From Deltaproteobacteria bacterium (GTDB lineage: Bacteria; Desulfobacterota; Desulfobacteria; Desulfobacterales; B30-G6): 14,320 nucleotides of DNA. Of this stretch, positions 1 to 10,415 are shown piece after piece (position 1 is the stretch's first letter; the number at the start of each line of letters is the position of its first letter). The DNA lies in the NCBI GenBank assembly GCA_003647375.1, contig QMMS01000089.1, forward strand, positions 1 to 14,320. Direction: 5' to 3'. Below the pieces are notes generated by a model, which saw only the letters and a list, made by a program, of their open reading frames with translations, ran no database searches and had not been told where the DNA came from. Made by a program: the position numbers and the translations under genes.

Positions 1-186
<186 letters not shown>

Positions 187-194
187 GAACGTCG

Positions 195-665
195 CTACCA
201 GCGATAATGTGCGAACGCTTTGTTGGCATCGGCCATCTTGTGCGTATCTTCTTTTTTCTTGACGGTCGCTCCCCGGTTGCCGGCTGCATCCATAAATTCT
301 CCAGCGAGCTTTCCCGCCATTCCTTTTTCTGAACGGCTCCGGGCATAATTGATCAACCAGCGGAGCGCCAGGGCCGTTCTGCGTGAAGGCCTGATCTCCG
401 TAGGAACCTGGTAAGTCGATCCGCCTACCCGCCGTGACTTGACCTCGATCATGGGCCGGGTGTTGTCTATCGCCTGCTCAAATACCTTCAGCGGTGGTTT
501 ACCCGTCTTCTCTTCTATGATACCAAACGCACCATACACGATTGACTCTGCAGTACTTTTTTTGCCATCCCTCATGATGCAGGCAATAAACTTCGATACC
601 AGCTTGCTGTTAAATCTTACATCTGGAATGATAACGCGTTCCGGCACTTCTCTTCTTCTTGGCAT
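195..665 (-). CDS. rpsG: 30S ribosomal protein S7
   Basis: S7 is the primary assembly protein of the 30S head. It binds the 3' major domain of 16S rRNA and lines the E site. The 156-residue product has the usual bacterial length and opening ([20 protein letters not shown]). It carries the conserved stretches [15 protein letters not shown] and [17 protein letters not shown], then a C-terminal region with [12 protein letters not shown] and [13 protein letters not shown]. The ATG at 665 follows an AAGGA about 8 bases upstream. The gene lies 43 bases after rpsL, an arrangement that in E. coli supports translational coupling and S7 feedback; whether S7 regulates here is inference. Its TAG stop lies in a small inverted repeat (CGCT-GGT-AGCG on the coding strand). 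The next gene is tuf, not fusA. Confidence 0.98.
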   Translation of the reverse strand: MPRRREVPERVIIPDVRFNSKLVSKFIACIMRDGKKSTAESIVYGAFGIIEEKTGKPPLKVFEQAIDNTRPMIEVKSRRVGGSTYQVPTEIRPSRRTALALRWLINYARSRSEKGMAGKLAGEFMDAAGNRGATVKKKEDTHKMADANKAFAHYRW

Positions 666-708
666 CCTCTAAATCCTTTTGGTTCGTACCTTGATCCTGA
701 ATCTTTAT

Positions 709-1080
709 CTATTTTGGTTTCTTTGCGCCGTATTTGGACCTGCCCTGCTTTCTTTCCACTACTCCCAGTGTGTCGAGGGTACCTCTCACAATATGATAAC
801 GGACACCGGGAAGGTCTTTTACACGCCCACCACGTACCAGGACAACTGAATGCTCTTGCAGGTTGTGACCGATACCCGGGATATAGGCCGTTACCTCTAT
901 TCCGGTCGTCAACCTGACCCTTGCAACCTTACGCAGCGCCGAATTCGGTTTCTTTGGCGTTGACGTATAAACACGCGTGCAGACACCTCTCTTTTGGGGT
1001 GCCTTCTTTAGAGCCGGTGTATTGGTTTTCTTTATTACCCTTTTACGGCCCTTTCTGACCAGCTGGTTTATGGTTGGCAT
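709..1080 (-). CDS. rpsL: 30S ribosomal protein S12
   Basis: S12 sits at the decoding centre of the small subunit and influences accuracy. The 123 residues match the bacterial family along their full length, starting [15 protein letters not shown]. The two loops tied to streptomycin response are of the sensitive type: [11 protein letters not shown] with Lys43, and [13 protein letters not shown] with Lys88. Asp89 is the family residue modified to beta-methylthio-aspartate by RimO; modification here is unknown. The ATG at 1080 has a strong GAGGAG 3 bases upstream, in an AT-rich context. The gene starts a separate transcription unit: 585 bases separate it from rpoC, and a promoter candidate lies about 330 bases upstream of the start. 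rpsG follows after 43 bases. Confidence 0.98.
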   Translation of the reverse strand: MPTINQLVRKGRKRVIKKTNTPALKKAPQKRGVCTRVYTSTPKKPNSALRKVARVRLTTGIEVTAYIPGIGHNLQEHSVVLVRGGRVKDLPGVRYHIVRGTLDTLGVVERKQGRSKYGAKKPK

Positions 1081-1320
1081 ACGCTCCTCGTTTAATGTGT
1101 TAATAAAATCATTTTAATGTTTTTATGTAACGCGACATTGTCGCTTTTTTGCGAAAGGCTAAATTTCCCATCCCCCCAGCTCCAAAAATCCAGGATTTTT
1201 GACAAGGCTTCTACGAGTTTACTTCGGTCTGAGGTCCGGGTCGAAGACAATCAAGCCGCTGCAGGGGTATTACAAAGTTTTTACATCAGTACTTTCATCT
1301 AATATTGATCTTAATCTCAA

Positions 1321-1361
1321 TTTGATTGTTTCCCGCTGTGCAACAGCGGGGAACAATCAAA
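1321..1361 (-). other. 19-bp hairpin in the rpsL leader
   Basis: The arms 1321-1339 and 1343-1361 are inverted copies with one mismatch and a 3-base loop. The top is GC-rich (CCCGCTGT/ACAGCGGG) and the base is AT-rich (TTTGATTGTT/AACAATCAAA). The one mismatch would be a G-U pair in plus-strand RNA and an A-C mismatch in minus-strand RNA. No U-tract follows in either direction, so it is not a clean intrinsic terminator. It may protect, process or regulate the leader, or be a repeat insertion. Confidence 0.75.
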
Positions 1362-1385
1362 TTTAATGGTTACATCAGCAAAATA

Positions 1386-1397
1386 TGCGATATCGCA
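1386..1397. promoter_or_regulatory. Operator-like perfect 12-bp palindrome
   Basis: TGCGATATCGCA is a perfect palindrome located just downstream of the predicted -10 box, at roughly +5 to +17 of the rpsL transcript. That is a typical position for a repressor site. No regulator gene is present in the window and I cannot name a binding protein. Confidence 0.35.
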
Positions 1398-1409
1398 CAA
1401 AAGCGAATA

Positions 1410-1436
1410 TGTATACATTTTGCATGATACTGTCAA
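1410..1436 (-). promoter_or_regulatory. Candidate sigma70-type promoter for rpsL-rpsG-tuf
   Basis: Read on the minus strand, a perfect -35 box TTGACA (1436-1431) is followed after 15 bases by TATACA (1415-1410). The spacer is shorter than the ideal 17, and the -10 box matches four of six consensus positions. A more distant CATATT gives a 19-base spacer. The -10 lies inside a 10-bp palindrome, ATGTATACAT (1409-1418). It is the best promoter sequence in the 585-base gap, and the gap itself suggests that rpsL has its own promoter. Confidence 0.55.
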
Positions 1437-1493
1437 GCCTTTTATCCATTTTTTTCTTTAAAATCGCCGCTTATTCTCAATGATCCTCAACTT

Positions 1494-1652
1494 AGGGCTC
1501 GCACAAAAATAACTTCACATTTTAGGCGCCCGTCCATCCCGTTCTGCGGCGTTACGAAAACTCGAAATATCCCGATATTCCTTTCGTTTTCGTGCCTTGC
1601 CGTCCGGGCGCCTGGACACCTAATTCTATGAACTTATTTTTGTGCGAACCCT
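1494..1652. repeat. 159-base imperfect palindrome (MITE-like or palindromic repeat element)
   Basis: The outer arms 1494-1515 and 1631-1652 are inverted copies matching at 20 of 22 bases (AGGG-Y-TCGCACAAAAATAA). Further inverted pairs lie inside: AGGCGCCCG at 1524-1532 with 1605-1613, CGAAAAC at 1555-1561 with 1586-1592, and GAAATATC at 1564-1571 with GATATTCC at 1574-1581. All of them centre near 1572-1573, so the element could fold into one long interrupted hairpin. It encodes no protein and I see no target-site duplication. Its end is 13 bases beyond the rpoC stop codon. It has the build of a small non-autonomous mobile element or a palindromic intergenic repeat. It may also act as a processing or termination barrier after rpoC, though no U-tract follows. 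Confidence 0.8.
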
Positions 1653-1665
1653 GACGTCTGCAAAG

Positions 1666-4600
1666 CTATTCCGCCCGCTCTATCTCGACATCCCGGTGGA
1701 CCTTCAGACCCGTTCCGGCAGGTATTATCCTACCCATAATCACGTTTTCTTTCAGGCCCCGCAAGCAGTCAACCGCCCCGGAAATGCTCGCCTCGGTCAG
1801 AACCTTGGTCGTCTCCTGGAAAGAGGCCGCTGAAATGAAGCTTTCCGTACTCAGTGAAGCTTTGGTGATACCGAGGATCAGGGGTTCTGCCACAGCAGGC
1901 CTGCCACCCTTCTCGATGATCGCCCGGTTGGCCGTCTCGAAAATGTTTTTATCCACCTGCTCTTCGACGATGAAATCGGTGTCACCAATTTCACGAACCT
2001 TTACCCGGCGCATCATCTGCCGGACTATCACCTCGATGTGCTTATCGTTAATACGGACACCCTGCAGCCGGTAAACCTCCTGCACTTCGTCCACGAGATA
2101 TCTCGCGAGAGCTACTTCACCCTTGATATTCAAAATATCCTGGGGAATAGCCGAACCACCGATCAACGGTTCACCGGCTCGCACATAATCACCCTCATAG
2201 ACATTGATGTGTTTTCCCCGGGGAATCAGGTATTCCTTTTTCTCACCCACATCCACCGGTTCAACCGTGATTTTCTGTTTGCCCTTCTTGGTTCCCTTGG
2301 CAATCGACACATAGCCGTCAATTTCGCTGAGAACCGATATCTCCTTGGGCTTCCTGACTTCAAAAAGCTCTGCAACCCGTGGAAGACCGCCGGTAATATC
2401 CTTGGTTTTGGTCGTGGCTCTCGGTAGTTTGGCAAGCACATCGCCGGCCTCAATGGTATCTCCTTCTTCAACGAGAAGAATGGCATTCACAGGCAGTATG
2501 TATCTGGCCTGGCCGGTTTTTTTGGGCAGGGAGGCGGTTTTACCCTCCTTGTCCTTGATTGAGATCCTGGGTCTTTCTTCCGCGGTTTTTGATTCGATAA
2601 CGGTACGGCTCGATTTTCCCGTGACAGGATCCACTTTTTCCTGGAGCGTCTTCCCGAGAGCCAGATCACCGAACTTGACGGTTCCACTCACTTCCGAAAG
2701 AATCGGTGTGGTAAAAGGATCCCAGTTAGAAAGCAGATCTCCAATCTCGACCTTGTCGCCGTCATTTATATCCAGATGGGCGCCGTAAATAACCGGAAAC
2801 TTTTCCCGCTCTCGTCCGGAATCGCTGACGATGGCAAATTCACCACCCCTTCGGTTCATGACCACATGTTTATTGGCGGCATTCTTCACGACATCGAGAT
2901 CGATAAACTTGATAGTGCCTTGGACGCGTGCACGGATGTCCGCCTGCTCTACCCGTCGACTCGCAGTACCACCGATATGGAATGTCCTCATGGTCAGCTG
3001 TGTGCCGGGTTCACCGATGGACTGTGCTGCCAGGATACCGATAGCCTGTCCCATCTCCACCTTCTTTCCGTAAGCAAGATCGCGGCCATAACAACCTGCG
3101 CATACACCATGCTCGGCTTTACATGTCAGAACCGAACGGATTTTTGCGTTGGTTATACCCGCGTTTTCGATGAGATCTACAGCCGCTTCATCAATTTCTT
3201 CTCCAGCCTTCACCAGCACCTTATCCGTAAATGGATCCAGAATATCTTCGAGCGCCGTCCTCCCTAGAACACGTTCGGACAGACGTTGTATCACCTCGCC
3301 GCCTTCCATGAGTGGCTCGACTTCCACGCCCATCATGGTGCCGCAGTCATCTTGCAGGATAATACAATCCTGAGCGACATCGGCTAACCTCCGGGTCAAA
3401 TAGCCTGAATTTGCCGTTTTAAGAGCCGTGTCCGCCAGACCCTTTCGTGCGCCGTGTGTGGAAATAAAGTACTGCAGAACGGACAGCCCTTCACGAAAAT
3501 TGGCCGTAATCGGCGTTTCAATGATCTCGCCGGATGGTTTGGCCATGAGCCCACGCATACCGGCCAGCTGCCGCATCTGATCCTTGCTGCCCCTGGCTCC
3601 GGAATCCGCCATCATATAAATTGGATTCAGGCTTTCCGTGACAACCGGTTTCTTGTCCTCATCCAGCACCGGGTTTCCGTCTTTATCGATAACGGGGGCA
3701 ATCTTCATGGAGTTCATCATCTCGTTGGCAACATCATCCGTTGCCTTGGCCCATATATCGACAACCTTGTTGTACTTTTCACCCTGGGTAATGAGACCCT
3801 CGGTGTACTGCCTGCTGATTTCCGTAACCCGCGTCTCTGCGGTCTTGAGAATATCCCACTTGGCATCTGGAATAATCATGGCATCAATAGAAATGGACAG
3901 GCCTCCCTTGGTGGAATACTTGTAGCCGATGTTCTTCAGTCGGTCTGCCAGGATAACGGTGGCCTTAGGTCCCAGGTTCCTGTAGGCATAGTCAATGATT
4001 TTTCTGAGCTCGCCCTTGTCCATGACCTTGTTGACGATGTCAAATGGTATTTCCGGCCGTTTTTCGATAACTTCGAACAGATGAAACAGCAGATCGTTGG
4101 ACATGATAATGCCGCTGACTTCGCCTGAATTCAAAGCAAACAGACTCTCGGCATCGGTTTCGTCGATATGCAGGATCCCGGTAAGATCGCGTTTTTTAAC
4201 CAGTCCGATGTCTCCGTCAAACCGTTTGTCGACACTTTCAGAATAGGAATCAACCAGTTTGATGAACGCATGGTCTTTCTTGCTTTTTTTCAGAACAGCC
4301 CGCGCAGATTTTTCATTGGACACCATGATATGCCGTAAGCGCATGATGTCTTCCCGGGGCATGATCTCCCAGAGAAGGATCCGACCAACGGTGGTTTCAA
4401 CACGCTCACCGGCTATTCGAACGGTTATCCGGGCATGCAATTCTACGGAACGGGCATCGTATGCAGAACGCACTTCTTCAGGATTTGAAAAAAGCTGTCC
4501 TTCTCCTTTGGAACCCTCGATAGATCTGGTCATATAATAGATCCCCAGAACAATATCCTGACTGGGAACGATGATGGGGCTGCCGTTTGCAGGGGACAAA

Positions 4601-6069
4601 ATGTTGTTGCTGGAGAGCATCAATGTACGTGCTTCAATCTGGGATTCAACAGACAGCGGCACATGAACCGCCATCTGGTCACCGTCGAAATCTGCATTGA
4701 ACGCCGTACAGACCAGCGGATGAAGTTGAATCGCCTTACCCTCGATAAGAATAGGCTCAAACGCTTGGATACCCAGACGGTGAAGTGTCGGCGCGCGGTT
4801 CAGAAGCACTGGATATTCTTTTACGACCTCATCAAGGGTGTCCCAAACTTCCGGGATTTCCTTTTCGACCATTTTTTTGGCACTTTTAACGGTAGAAACC
4901 AGGCCTTTCTGCTCAAGTCGATAGTAAACAAAAGGTTTAAAGAGCTCGAGCGCCATCTTTTTAGGCAAACCGCATTGGTGAAGTCGCAATTCCGGTCCCA
5001 CCGAGATAACAGTTCGTCCGGAGTAATCCACACGCTTGCCCAGAAGATTCTGTCTAAAACGTCCCTGCTTCCCTTTCAGGGTATCACTCAAGGATTTCAG
5101 GGGTCGCTTGTTGGAACCTGTTATAACCCTGCCGTGCCGTCCATTGTCAAAAAGTACATCCACGGATTCCTGGAGCATCCGCTTTTCATTACGCACGATA
5201 ATATCCGGTGCTTTCAGATCCACAAGCCGTTTCAGACGGTTGTTCCTGTTAATGACCCGCCGGTAAAGATCGTTGAGATCAGACGTTGCAAAACGTCCGC
5301 CTTCCAGTGGGACAAGGGGTCGCAAATCCGGAGGCAGGACCGGAATGACATCCATGATCATCCAGACCGGATTAACCCCGGATCGACGAAAAGAATCGAC
5401 TATTTTAAGTCGCTTGGAAAGCTTCTGCCGTTTGGCAATGGAGTTTGTGGCCCGCATGTCTTCGCGGAGCTGTACATATAGCACCTCAAGATCGATCTCT
5501 TCCAAGAGCTTCTTGACAGCTTCGGCACCAATGCCCGCCTCAAATTTCGATCCATAAAGCTCCTGGGCTTCACGGTATTTTTCATCGGTCAGCAGCTGGC
5601 ACTTGGCCAGTCCCGTATCCTTCGGGTCAGTCACGATATAACTGTCGAAATAGAGAACCTTTTCCATATTTTTCAATGTCAGGTCCAGGAGGTTCCCGAT
5701 CTTGCTCGGCAGGCTCTTTAGAAACCAGATGTGGGATACCGGCGTTGCCAGTGCTATATGGGCCATCCGCTCCCGCCGTACTTTGGACTGGATAACTTCA
5801 ACCCCGCATTTCTCGCAGATAACACCACGATGCTTCATGCGCTTGTACTTGCCGCAGTTACATTCATAGTCCTTGGTGGGGCCGAAGATTTTTGCACAGA
5901 AAAGACCATCACGCTCCGGTTTAAACGTCCTGTAATTAATCGTCTCCGGCTTTTTGATCTCGCCGCTGGACCACTGCAGAATCTGCTCGGATGATGCAAG
6001 CGATATTCGAACACCATTGTAAAGCTTCGGGTCTTTGGGCTTGGCAAAAAAATCGTATAATGTATCCAT
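1666..6069 (-). CDS. rpoC: DNA-directed RNA polymerase subunit beta'
   Basis: The beta' subunit carries the catalytic magnesium site of RNA polymerase. The N-terminal zinc ribbon has Cys70, Cys72, Cys85 and Cys88. The catalytic motif [12 protein letters not shown] lies at 458-469, with Asp460, Asp462 and Asp464. The bridge-helix region MADSGARGS starts near 821. The second zinc site has Cys903, Cys984, Cys991 and Cys994, and the trigger-loop motif MRTFHIGG follows. A large E. coli-type insertion (SI3-like) sits between the trigger-loop halves. The protein is 1467 residues long against 1407 in E. coli. About 101 extra residues lie at 573-673, between [12 protein letters not shown] and [12 protein letters not shown]. 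coli has a near-direct join there, judged from memory. Its C-terminus is shorter than E. coli's. The ATG at 6069 has a modest AAGGT, 45 bases after rpoB. Confidence 0.99.
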   Translation of the reverse strand: MDTLYDFFAKPKDPKLYNGVRISLASSEQILQWSSGEIKKPETINYRTFKPERDGLFCAKIFGPTKDYECNCGKYKRMKHRGVICEKCGVEVIQSKVRRERMAHIALATPVSHIWFLKSLPSKIGNLLDLTLKNMEKVLYFDSYIVTDPKDTGLAKCQLLTDEKYREAQELYGSKFEAGIGAEAVKKLLEEIDLEVLYVQLREDMRATNSIAKRQKLSKRLKIVDSFRRSGVNPVWMIMDVIPVLPPDLRPLVPLEGGRFATSDLNDLYRRVINRNNRLKRLVDLKAPDIIVRNEKRMLQESVDVLFDNGRHGRVITGSNKRPLKSLSDTLKGKQGRFRQNLLGKRVDYSGRTVISVGPELRLHQCGLPKKMALELFKPFVYYRLEQKGLVSTVKSAKKMVEKEIPEVWDTLDEVVKEYPVLLNRAPTLHRLGIQAFEPILIEGKAIQLHPLVCTAFNADFDGDQMAVHVPLSVESQIEARTLMLSSNNILSPANGSPIIVPSQDIVLGIYYMTRSIEGSKGEGQLFSNPEEVRSAYDARSVELHARITVRIAGERVETTVGRILLWEIMPREDIMRLRHIMVSNEKSARAVLKKSKKDHAFIKLVDSYSESVDKRFDGDIGLVKKRDLTGILHIDETDAESLFALNSGEVSGIIMSNDLLFHLFEVIEKRPEIPFDIVNKVMDKGELRKIIDYAYRNLGPKATVILADRLKNIGYKYSTKGGLSISIDAMIIPDAKWDILKTAETRVTEISRQYTEGLITQGEKYNKVVDIWAKATDDVANEMMNSMKIAPVIDKDGNPVLDEDKKPVVTESLNPIYMMADSGARGSKDQMRQLAGMRGLMAKPSGEIIETPITANFREGLSVLQYFISTHGARKGLADTALKTANSGYLTRRLADVAQDCIILQDDCGTMMGVEVEPLMEGGEVIQRLSERVLGRTALEDILDPFTDKVLVKAGEEIDEAAVDLIENAGITNAKIRSVLTCKAEHGVCAGCYGRDLAYGKKVEMGQAIGILAAQSIGEPGTQLTMRTFHIGGTASRRVEQADIRARVQGTIKFIDLDVVKNAANKHVVMNRRGGEFAIVSDSGREREKFPVIYGAHLDINDGDKVEIGDLLSNWDPFTTPILSEVSGTVKFGDLALGKTLQEKVDPVTGKSSRTVIESKTAEERPRISIKDKEGKTASLPKKTGQARYILPVNAILLVEEGDTIEAGDVLAKLPRATTKTKDITGGLPRVAELFEVRKPKEISVLSEIDGYVSIAKGTKKGKQKITVEPVDVGEKKEYLIPRGKHINVYEGDYVRAGEPLIGGSAIPQDILNIKGEVALARYLVDEVQEVYRLQGVRINDKHIEVIVRQMMRRVKVREIGDTDFIVEEQVDKNIFETANRAIIEKGGRPAVAEPLILGITKASLSTESFISAASFQETTKVLTEASISGAVDCLRGLKENVIMGRIIPAGTGLKVHRDVEIERAE

Positions 6070-6097
6070 AGATAATTACCTTTTTATGCGTTTAAAT

Positions 6098-6116
6098 AAA
6101 ATCGTATAACGATTTT
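6098..6116 (-). other. Small AT-rich hairpin overlapping the rpoB stop codon
   Basis: AAAATCG (6098-6104) and CGATTTT (6110-6116) form a perfect 7-bp inverted repeat with a 5-base loop. It covers most of the rpoB TAA stop and occupies about half of the 45-base rpoB-rpoC spacer. It is too AT-rich to act as a strong terminator. It may affect coupling between the two cistrons or be incidental. Confidence 0.4.
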
Positions 6117-9100
6117 ACTTGTTTACGTCGTCTTCCAGGAGCGTCACGTCTAAACCTAAACTCTGCAGTTCTTTTGTCAGAACTTTAAAGGATTCGGGTA
6201 TGCCGGGTTCCAGCACATTCTGACCCTTTACGATCTTTTCGTACATGCGGGTTCTACCGGCCATGTCGTCCGACTTGACGGTAATAAATTCCTGCAGAGC
6301 ATGCGCAGCGCCATATGCTTCCATGGCCCATACTTCCATTTCCCCGAGACGCTGGCCGCCGAACTGTGCCTTTCCGCCCAGTGGTTGTTGTGTTACCAGC
6401 GAATATGGCCCGATAGATCTGGCGTGGATCTTATCGTCGACAAGATGATGTAGTTTCAGCATGTACATGGTACCCACGGTAATGCTTCCCTTGAAGGCCT
6501 CTCCTGTATGGCCGTCATAGAGTGTCGTCTGCGCAGTCGTGGATAGTCCGGCTTCCTTCAGGAGCTCTTTCACCTCATCCTCTTTTGCACCGTCAAATAC
6601 CGGAGTGGCCATGTGAACACCGTTCGCATATCCCTGAGCAAAATCCCTCAGTTCGCCATCATCCATCTTTTTGACCATATTATTAATGGAATCATCGTCA
6701 AAGATCCGTTTCATCTTTTCACGGATCAGATTCATTTCGTTGTCTCTCATGAACTGGTTGAGCTGATCGCCAAGGCCCTTTGCGACACATCCCAGATGAA
6801 TTTCCAAAATCTGGCCCACATTCATACGCGATGGAACACCCAATGGATTAAGAACCATGTCCACCGTTTCACCGTTCTCGAAATACGGCATGTCCTCCAC
6901 AGGCAGGATTCTCGACACGACACCCTTGTTGCCGTGTCGCCCGGCCATCTTATCACCCACGGAGAGCTTGCGCTTCATGGCCACGTATACCTTGACCATC
7001 TTGATGACACCCGGCGGCATTTCATCGCCTTTTTCGTATCGAAGAAGCTTATTCTCGAACTCATCCCGCACACGTTCCTGCTCATTGCGGTAGAGCTCCA
7101 GGAAATCGTGAACTTTCTCGGTGATTTGTGCATCGTTCAGAACAATGCCTTCAAAATGGGCAACGGGAATGTTTTCCAACATTTTCCTGTCGATCTGTAC
7201 ATCCTTCTTAAGAAGCGTTTTTAGGCCATTTTTCAGGGGGGATGCACATTTTTGGCCCACCAGGATCTCCTCGAGCCGTGTTCGCATCATCCCGCTCATG
7301 ACGGATAGTTTGGCATCCCTGTTGCTTTCGAGGATGCCAATCTCCTCATTCTCTATAAGCTGTGCCCGCTCATCTTTTTCAGTACCTCTCCTGGCAAATA
7401 CCTTTGCATCGATGACGATGCCTTCAACGCCCGGCGGCACGCGCAAAGATGTGTCCTTGACATCTCCGGCCTTTTCACCGAATATCGCCCGAAGCAGTTT
7501 TTCTTCGGGAGAGAGTTGCGTATCTCCCTTGGGTGTAATTTTCCCAACCAGAATATCACCCTGGGTCACCTCGGCACCGAGTCGTATAATCCCGCTTTCG
7601 TCCAGATCTTTAAGCGCCTCTTCACCAACATTCGGAATATCTCTCGTAATTTCTTCCTTGCCCAGCTTGGTGTCTCTGGCAACTACCTCGAACTCCTCGA
7701 TATGCACGGATGTATAAATACCATCCCGAACCAGTCTTTCGCTCACCAGAATTGAATCTTCAAAGTTATAACCACCCCAGGGCATAAAAGCCACGGTAAC
7801 GTTTTTCCCGAGAGCAAGCTCTCCCTGATCAGTGGCCGGCCCGTCTGCGATGATATCGCCTGCAGAAATGATGTCATCTTTTCTGACGATGGGCCGGTGA
7901 TTAAAGCAGGTGTTCTGATTTGATCGACTGAACTTGGAAAGGTTGTAAATGGTCACTGGTTTTTCAAATCCGTCATCTGTACGGCCATGTGAAAGAACGA
8001 TGCGGGAAGCATCGACATCCTCCACAATCCCATCCCGGTCCGCCACGACGGTGACACCGGAATCTTTGGCAACAACACCCTCTATACCGGTGCCCACGAG
8101 TGGTGCTTCATTCATGATCAACGGCACGGCCTGCCGCTGCATGTTGGATCCCATCAACGCCCTGTTGGCATCATCATTCTCAAGAAACGGAATCAAAGAG
8201 GCGGACACGCTCACAAGCTGGTTGGGCGAAATGTCCATGAACTCGAGATCCTCCCTGTTGACCATCATGAATTCACCCTCAACTCGAGACGTTACCAGCT
8301 GATTGACAAATTCCCTCTTCTCGTTGACACTGGCGTTGGCCTGGGCAATGGGATGCTTTTTTTCTTCGAATGCACTGAGAAATTTGACCTTGTCAGTTAC
8401 CTTGGAATTTTCGACGACCTGGTAAGGCGTTTCGATAAACCCGAAATTGTTCACACGTGCATACGTACTCAGAGATACAATCAGACCGATGTTGGGACCC
8501 TCGGGGGTTTCAATGGGACATATTCTGCCATAATGAGAAGGGTGCACATCCCGGACTTCAAATCCGGCACGCTCGCGCGTCAGCCCGCCAGGTCCCAGGG
8601 CGCTTAGTCGCCGCTTATGTGTCGTCTCGGACAGCGGATTGGTCTGGTCCATGAATTGACTGAGCTGGCTCGTTCCGAAAAACTCTTTGACGACAGCTGA
8701 AACCGGCTTGGGATTGACGAGATCATGCGGCATGAGTGCATCGACTTCCTGAAGACTCATCCTTTCCTTTATAGCGCGTTCCATCCGCACAAGTCCGATA
8801 CGGTACTGGTTTTCAAGAAGCTCGCCCACCGCGCGCACGCGGCGGTTGCCCAGGTGATCGATATCATCGACAACTCCCTGAGTGTCCTTGAGCGTCAGAA
8901 GTGTCTTGGCTGTGAGAAAAATATCTTCTTTCCTGAGCGTTCTGAGCTGAATCGGCGTATCGATACCCAGGCGCAGATTTAATTTGAGCCGGCCCACACT
9001 TGACAGATCGTAATAAGACGACTTGAAGAACAGGTGATCCATGAAATCCTGGGCGACTTCGGGTGTTGCAGGATTTCCGGGTCGCAAGCGCCTGTAAATC

Positions 9101-10218
9101 TCTATCAGGGCATCTTCTTTTTTCTCGACCTTGTCGAGATTGAGGGTTTTATGAATCGAATCGCTGCTTGTAACGCCGTCAATGTGCAGGATATGAAACT
9201 CTGTTATACCGGACTCAAGGATCCGCTCCAGAATCTCCACATCGATAACCGTGTTCGGTCCGGCAAGTATATCACCTGTTCCCGGATCGGTAATGGTATA
9301 AGCCGAAATACGGTTTTCCAGCTCTTCCCTGCTGATGGGAATCGTTTCGATTTTATTGTCGGCCATCTGTTTGAGAGACCGCTTGGTGAACATGCGTCCC
9401 TTTTTAACGATGATCTCTCCCGATTTGGGATCTTTGATATCCTCGACAGCCCGTTGGCCTTTCAGCAGTTCCGGATTGAAGGCTTTGAGAATTGCCTTCC
9501 CTTTCAAAAATATCCGGTCAAAATTGTAATAATAGGAAAGGATATCCTCGGTTGAATAACCAAAGGCCTTGAACAGAATCGTTACGGGAAATTTACGCCT
9601 CCGGTCGATTCTGATGTGCAAAATATCTTTGGGGTCGATTTCCATGTCGATCCAGGAGCCCCGTACCGGTATGATCCGGGAACTGTATATAATCTTACCG
9701 CTGGAATGTGATTTTCCCTTGTCATGGTCGAAAAATACGCCGGATGACCGGTGCAACTGGCTGACGACGACACGCTCGGTTCCGTTAATGATGAAAGTCC
9801 CCTTTTCCGTCATAAGAGGAATCGTTCCAAAGTAGATCTCCTGCTCTTTGATGTCACGAATATTGGACACGCCGGATTCTTTGTCTACCTCGTAAACAAC
9901 GAGACGAACCGTAATACGTACCGGCAGTTCATAGGTCATGCCCCTCTGCACACACTCCTCTTCACTGTGCTTGATTTCTCCAAATCGGTAAGAGACGAAT
10001 TCGAGAGAAGCACTTCCCGTAAAATCTTTGATGGGATATACGGACTTGAACACGGCCTGAAGACCGATCTCCTCTCTCTGTTCCGGAGGAATGTCCTTCT
10101 GCAGGAAACGTGCAAAGGACTCCCTCTGCATACCGATCAGGTCCGGAATGTCCACTATCTTACGTATTTTGCCAAAATTCTTTCGAATGCGCTTTGTGGC
10201 CGAAGGTCTATTCGACAT
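6115..10218 (-). CDS. rpoB: DNA-directed RNA polymerase subunit beta
   Basis: The beta subunit forms, with beta', the catalytic cleft of RNA polymerase and the rifampicin pocket. At 1367 residues it is close to the E. coli length (1342). The rifampicin region (about 513-545, [19 protein letters not shown] onward) keeps Gln521, Asp524, His534 and Ser539, matching E. coli Gln513, Asp516, His526 and Ser531. The sequence therefore looks rifampicin-sensitive. Further conserved stretches are [20 protein letters not shown], the basic active-site motif [16 protein letters not shown], and C-terminal [21 protein letters not shown]. An E. coli-like insertion lies upstream of the [12 protein letters not shown] motif. 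The ATG at 10218 has a GGAG 6 bases upstream. A structured 197-base spacer separates it from rplL, which in E. coli is the place where rpoBC output is set below ribosomal protein output. Confidence 0.99.
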   Translation of the reverse strand: MSNRPSATKRIRKNFGKIRKIVDIPDLIGMQRESFARFLQKDIPPEQREEIGLQAVFKSVYPIKDFTGSASLEFVSYRFGEIKHSEEECVQRGMTYELPVRITVRLVVYEVDKESGVSNIRDIKEQEIYFGTIPLMTEKGTFIINGTERVVVSQLHRSSGVFFDHDKGKSHSSGKIIYSSRIIPVRGSWIDMEIDPKDILHIRIDRRRKFPVTILFKAFGYSTEDILSYYYNFDRIFLKGKAILKAFNPELLKGQRAVEDIKDPKSGEIIVKKGRMFTKRSLKQMADNKIETIPISREELENRISAYTITDPGTGDILAGPNTVIDVEILERILESGITEFHILHIDGVTSSDSIHKTLNLDKVEKKEDALIEIYRRLRPGNPATPEVAQDFMDHLFFKSSYYDLSSVGRLKLNLRLGIDTPIQLRTLRKEDIFLTAKTLLTLKDTQGVVDDIDHLGNRRVRAVGELLENQYRIGLVRMERAIKERMSLQEVDALMPHDLVNPKPVSAVVKEFFGTSQLSQFMDQTNPLSETTHKRRLSALGPGGLTRERAGFEVRDVHPSHYGRICPIETPEGPNIGLIVSLSTYARVNNFGFIETPYQVVENSKVTDKVKFLSAFEEKKHPIAQANASVNEKREFVNQLVTSRVEGEFMMVNREDLEFMDISPNQLVSVSASLIPFLENDDANRALMGSNMQRQAVPLIMNEAPLVGTGIEGVVAKDSGVTVVADRDGIVEDVDASRIVLSHGRTDDGFEKPVTIYNLSKFSRSNQNTCFNHRPIVRKDDIISAGDIIADGPATDQGELALGKNVTVAFMPWGGYNFEDSILVSERLVRDGIYTSVHIEEFEVVARDTKLGKEEITRDIPNVGEEALKDLDESGIIRLGAEVTQGDILVGKITPKGDTQLSPEEKLLRAIFGEKAGDVKDTSLRVPPGVEGIVIDAKVFARRGTEKDERAQLIENEEIGILESNRDAKLSVMSGMMRTRLEEILVGQKCASPLKNGLKTLLKKDVQIDRKMLENIPVAHFEGIVLNDAQITEKVHDFLELYRNEQERVRDEFENKLLRYEKGDEMPPGVIKMVKVYVAMKRKLSVGDKMAGRHGNKGVVSRILPVEDMPYFENGETVDMVLNPLGVPSRMNVGQILEIHLGCVAKGLGDQLNQFMRDNEMNLIREKMKRIFDDDSINNMVKKMDDGELRDFAQGYANGVHMATPVFDGAKEDEVKELLKEAGLSTTAQTTLYDGHTGEAFKGSITVGTMYMLKLHHLVDDKIHARSIGPYSLVTQQPLGGKAQFGGQRLGEMEVWAMEAYGAAHALQEFITVKSDDMAGRTRMYEKIVKGQNVLEPGIPESFKVLTKELQSLGLDVTLLEDDVNK

Positions 10219-10318
10219 GGCATCTCCAATTTTTTAAAAGGTTCTGTATCGGTTTAATTTACAGTTCCAATCTTTTATCTAATTAGGTTTTACTTAATAA
10301 GTCATCGAACAAGCCGGC

Positions 10319-10375
10319 CCAGCCGGACAGCCCGTTAAGTCGGTTCGGCTGGTTGTGGAACGGGCCGGACCGACT
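10319..10375 (-). promoter_or_regulatory. Structured rplL-rpoB spacer with three interleaved inverted pairs
   Basis: Read along the transcript, three 7-base words appear in the order A1 (10375-10369, AGTCGGT), B1 (10365-10359, GCCCGTT), C1 (10352-10346, CCAGCCG). Their exact reverse complements then follow in the same order: A2 (10344-10338), B2 (10336-10330), C2 (10325-10319). The three stems cannot all form together without knots, so they are alternative folds. Two AAACAGGC copies lie just upstream (10376-10383 and 10393-10400 on the plus strand). There is no U-tract, so this is not an obvious intrinsic terminator. An attenuator or RNase III processing site, as known between rplL and rpoB in E. 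coli, is a reasonable inference. Confidence 0.5.
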
Positions 10376-10415
10376 AAACAGGCAAATTGGCCAAACAGGC
10401 TAAATAGACAAAACG

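Larger units (their letters stand above)
1081..1402 (-). promoter_or_regulatory. Long 5' leader of rpsL-rpsG-tuf (predicted)
   Basis: If transcription starts just downstream of the promoter candidate at 1410-1436, the rpsL message has an untranslated leader of about 320 bases. I find no coding region on the minus strand here. The leader contains a 19-bp hairpin (1321-1361), a CTTCG/CGAAG pairing (1222-1246) and an 8-bp AAAAATCC/GGATTTTT inverted repeat (1184-1200). It ends in an AT-rich stretch with repeated ATTAAA words ahead of the Shine-Dalgarno sequence. I do not recognise it as a named Rfam leader. S12, S7 or EF-Tu feedback would be possible roles, but this is inference. Confidence 0.45.

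Noticed and set aside
1132..1150. Terminator-like GCGAC-ATT-GTCGC followed by six T on the plus strand
   Set aside because: No plus-strand gene ends here; on the minus strand, where the genes lie, the T-run precedes the stem as A residues and cannot terminate.
1117..1302. 61-codon plus-strand open frame in the rpoC-rpsL gap
   Set aside because: It has no ribosome binding site, no recognisable motif and a composition like the surrounding leader, and it lies antisense to the predicted rpsL leader.
4663..5481. 272-codon plus-strand open frame opposite rpoC (with many similar ones opposite rpoB and rpoC)
   Set aside because: These mirror strongly conserved minus-strand coding sequence, lack ribosome binding sites and show no family resemblance; they are antisense shadows.
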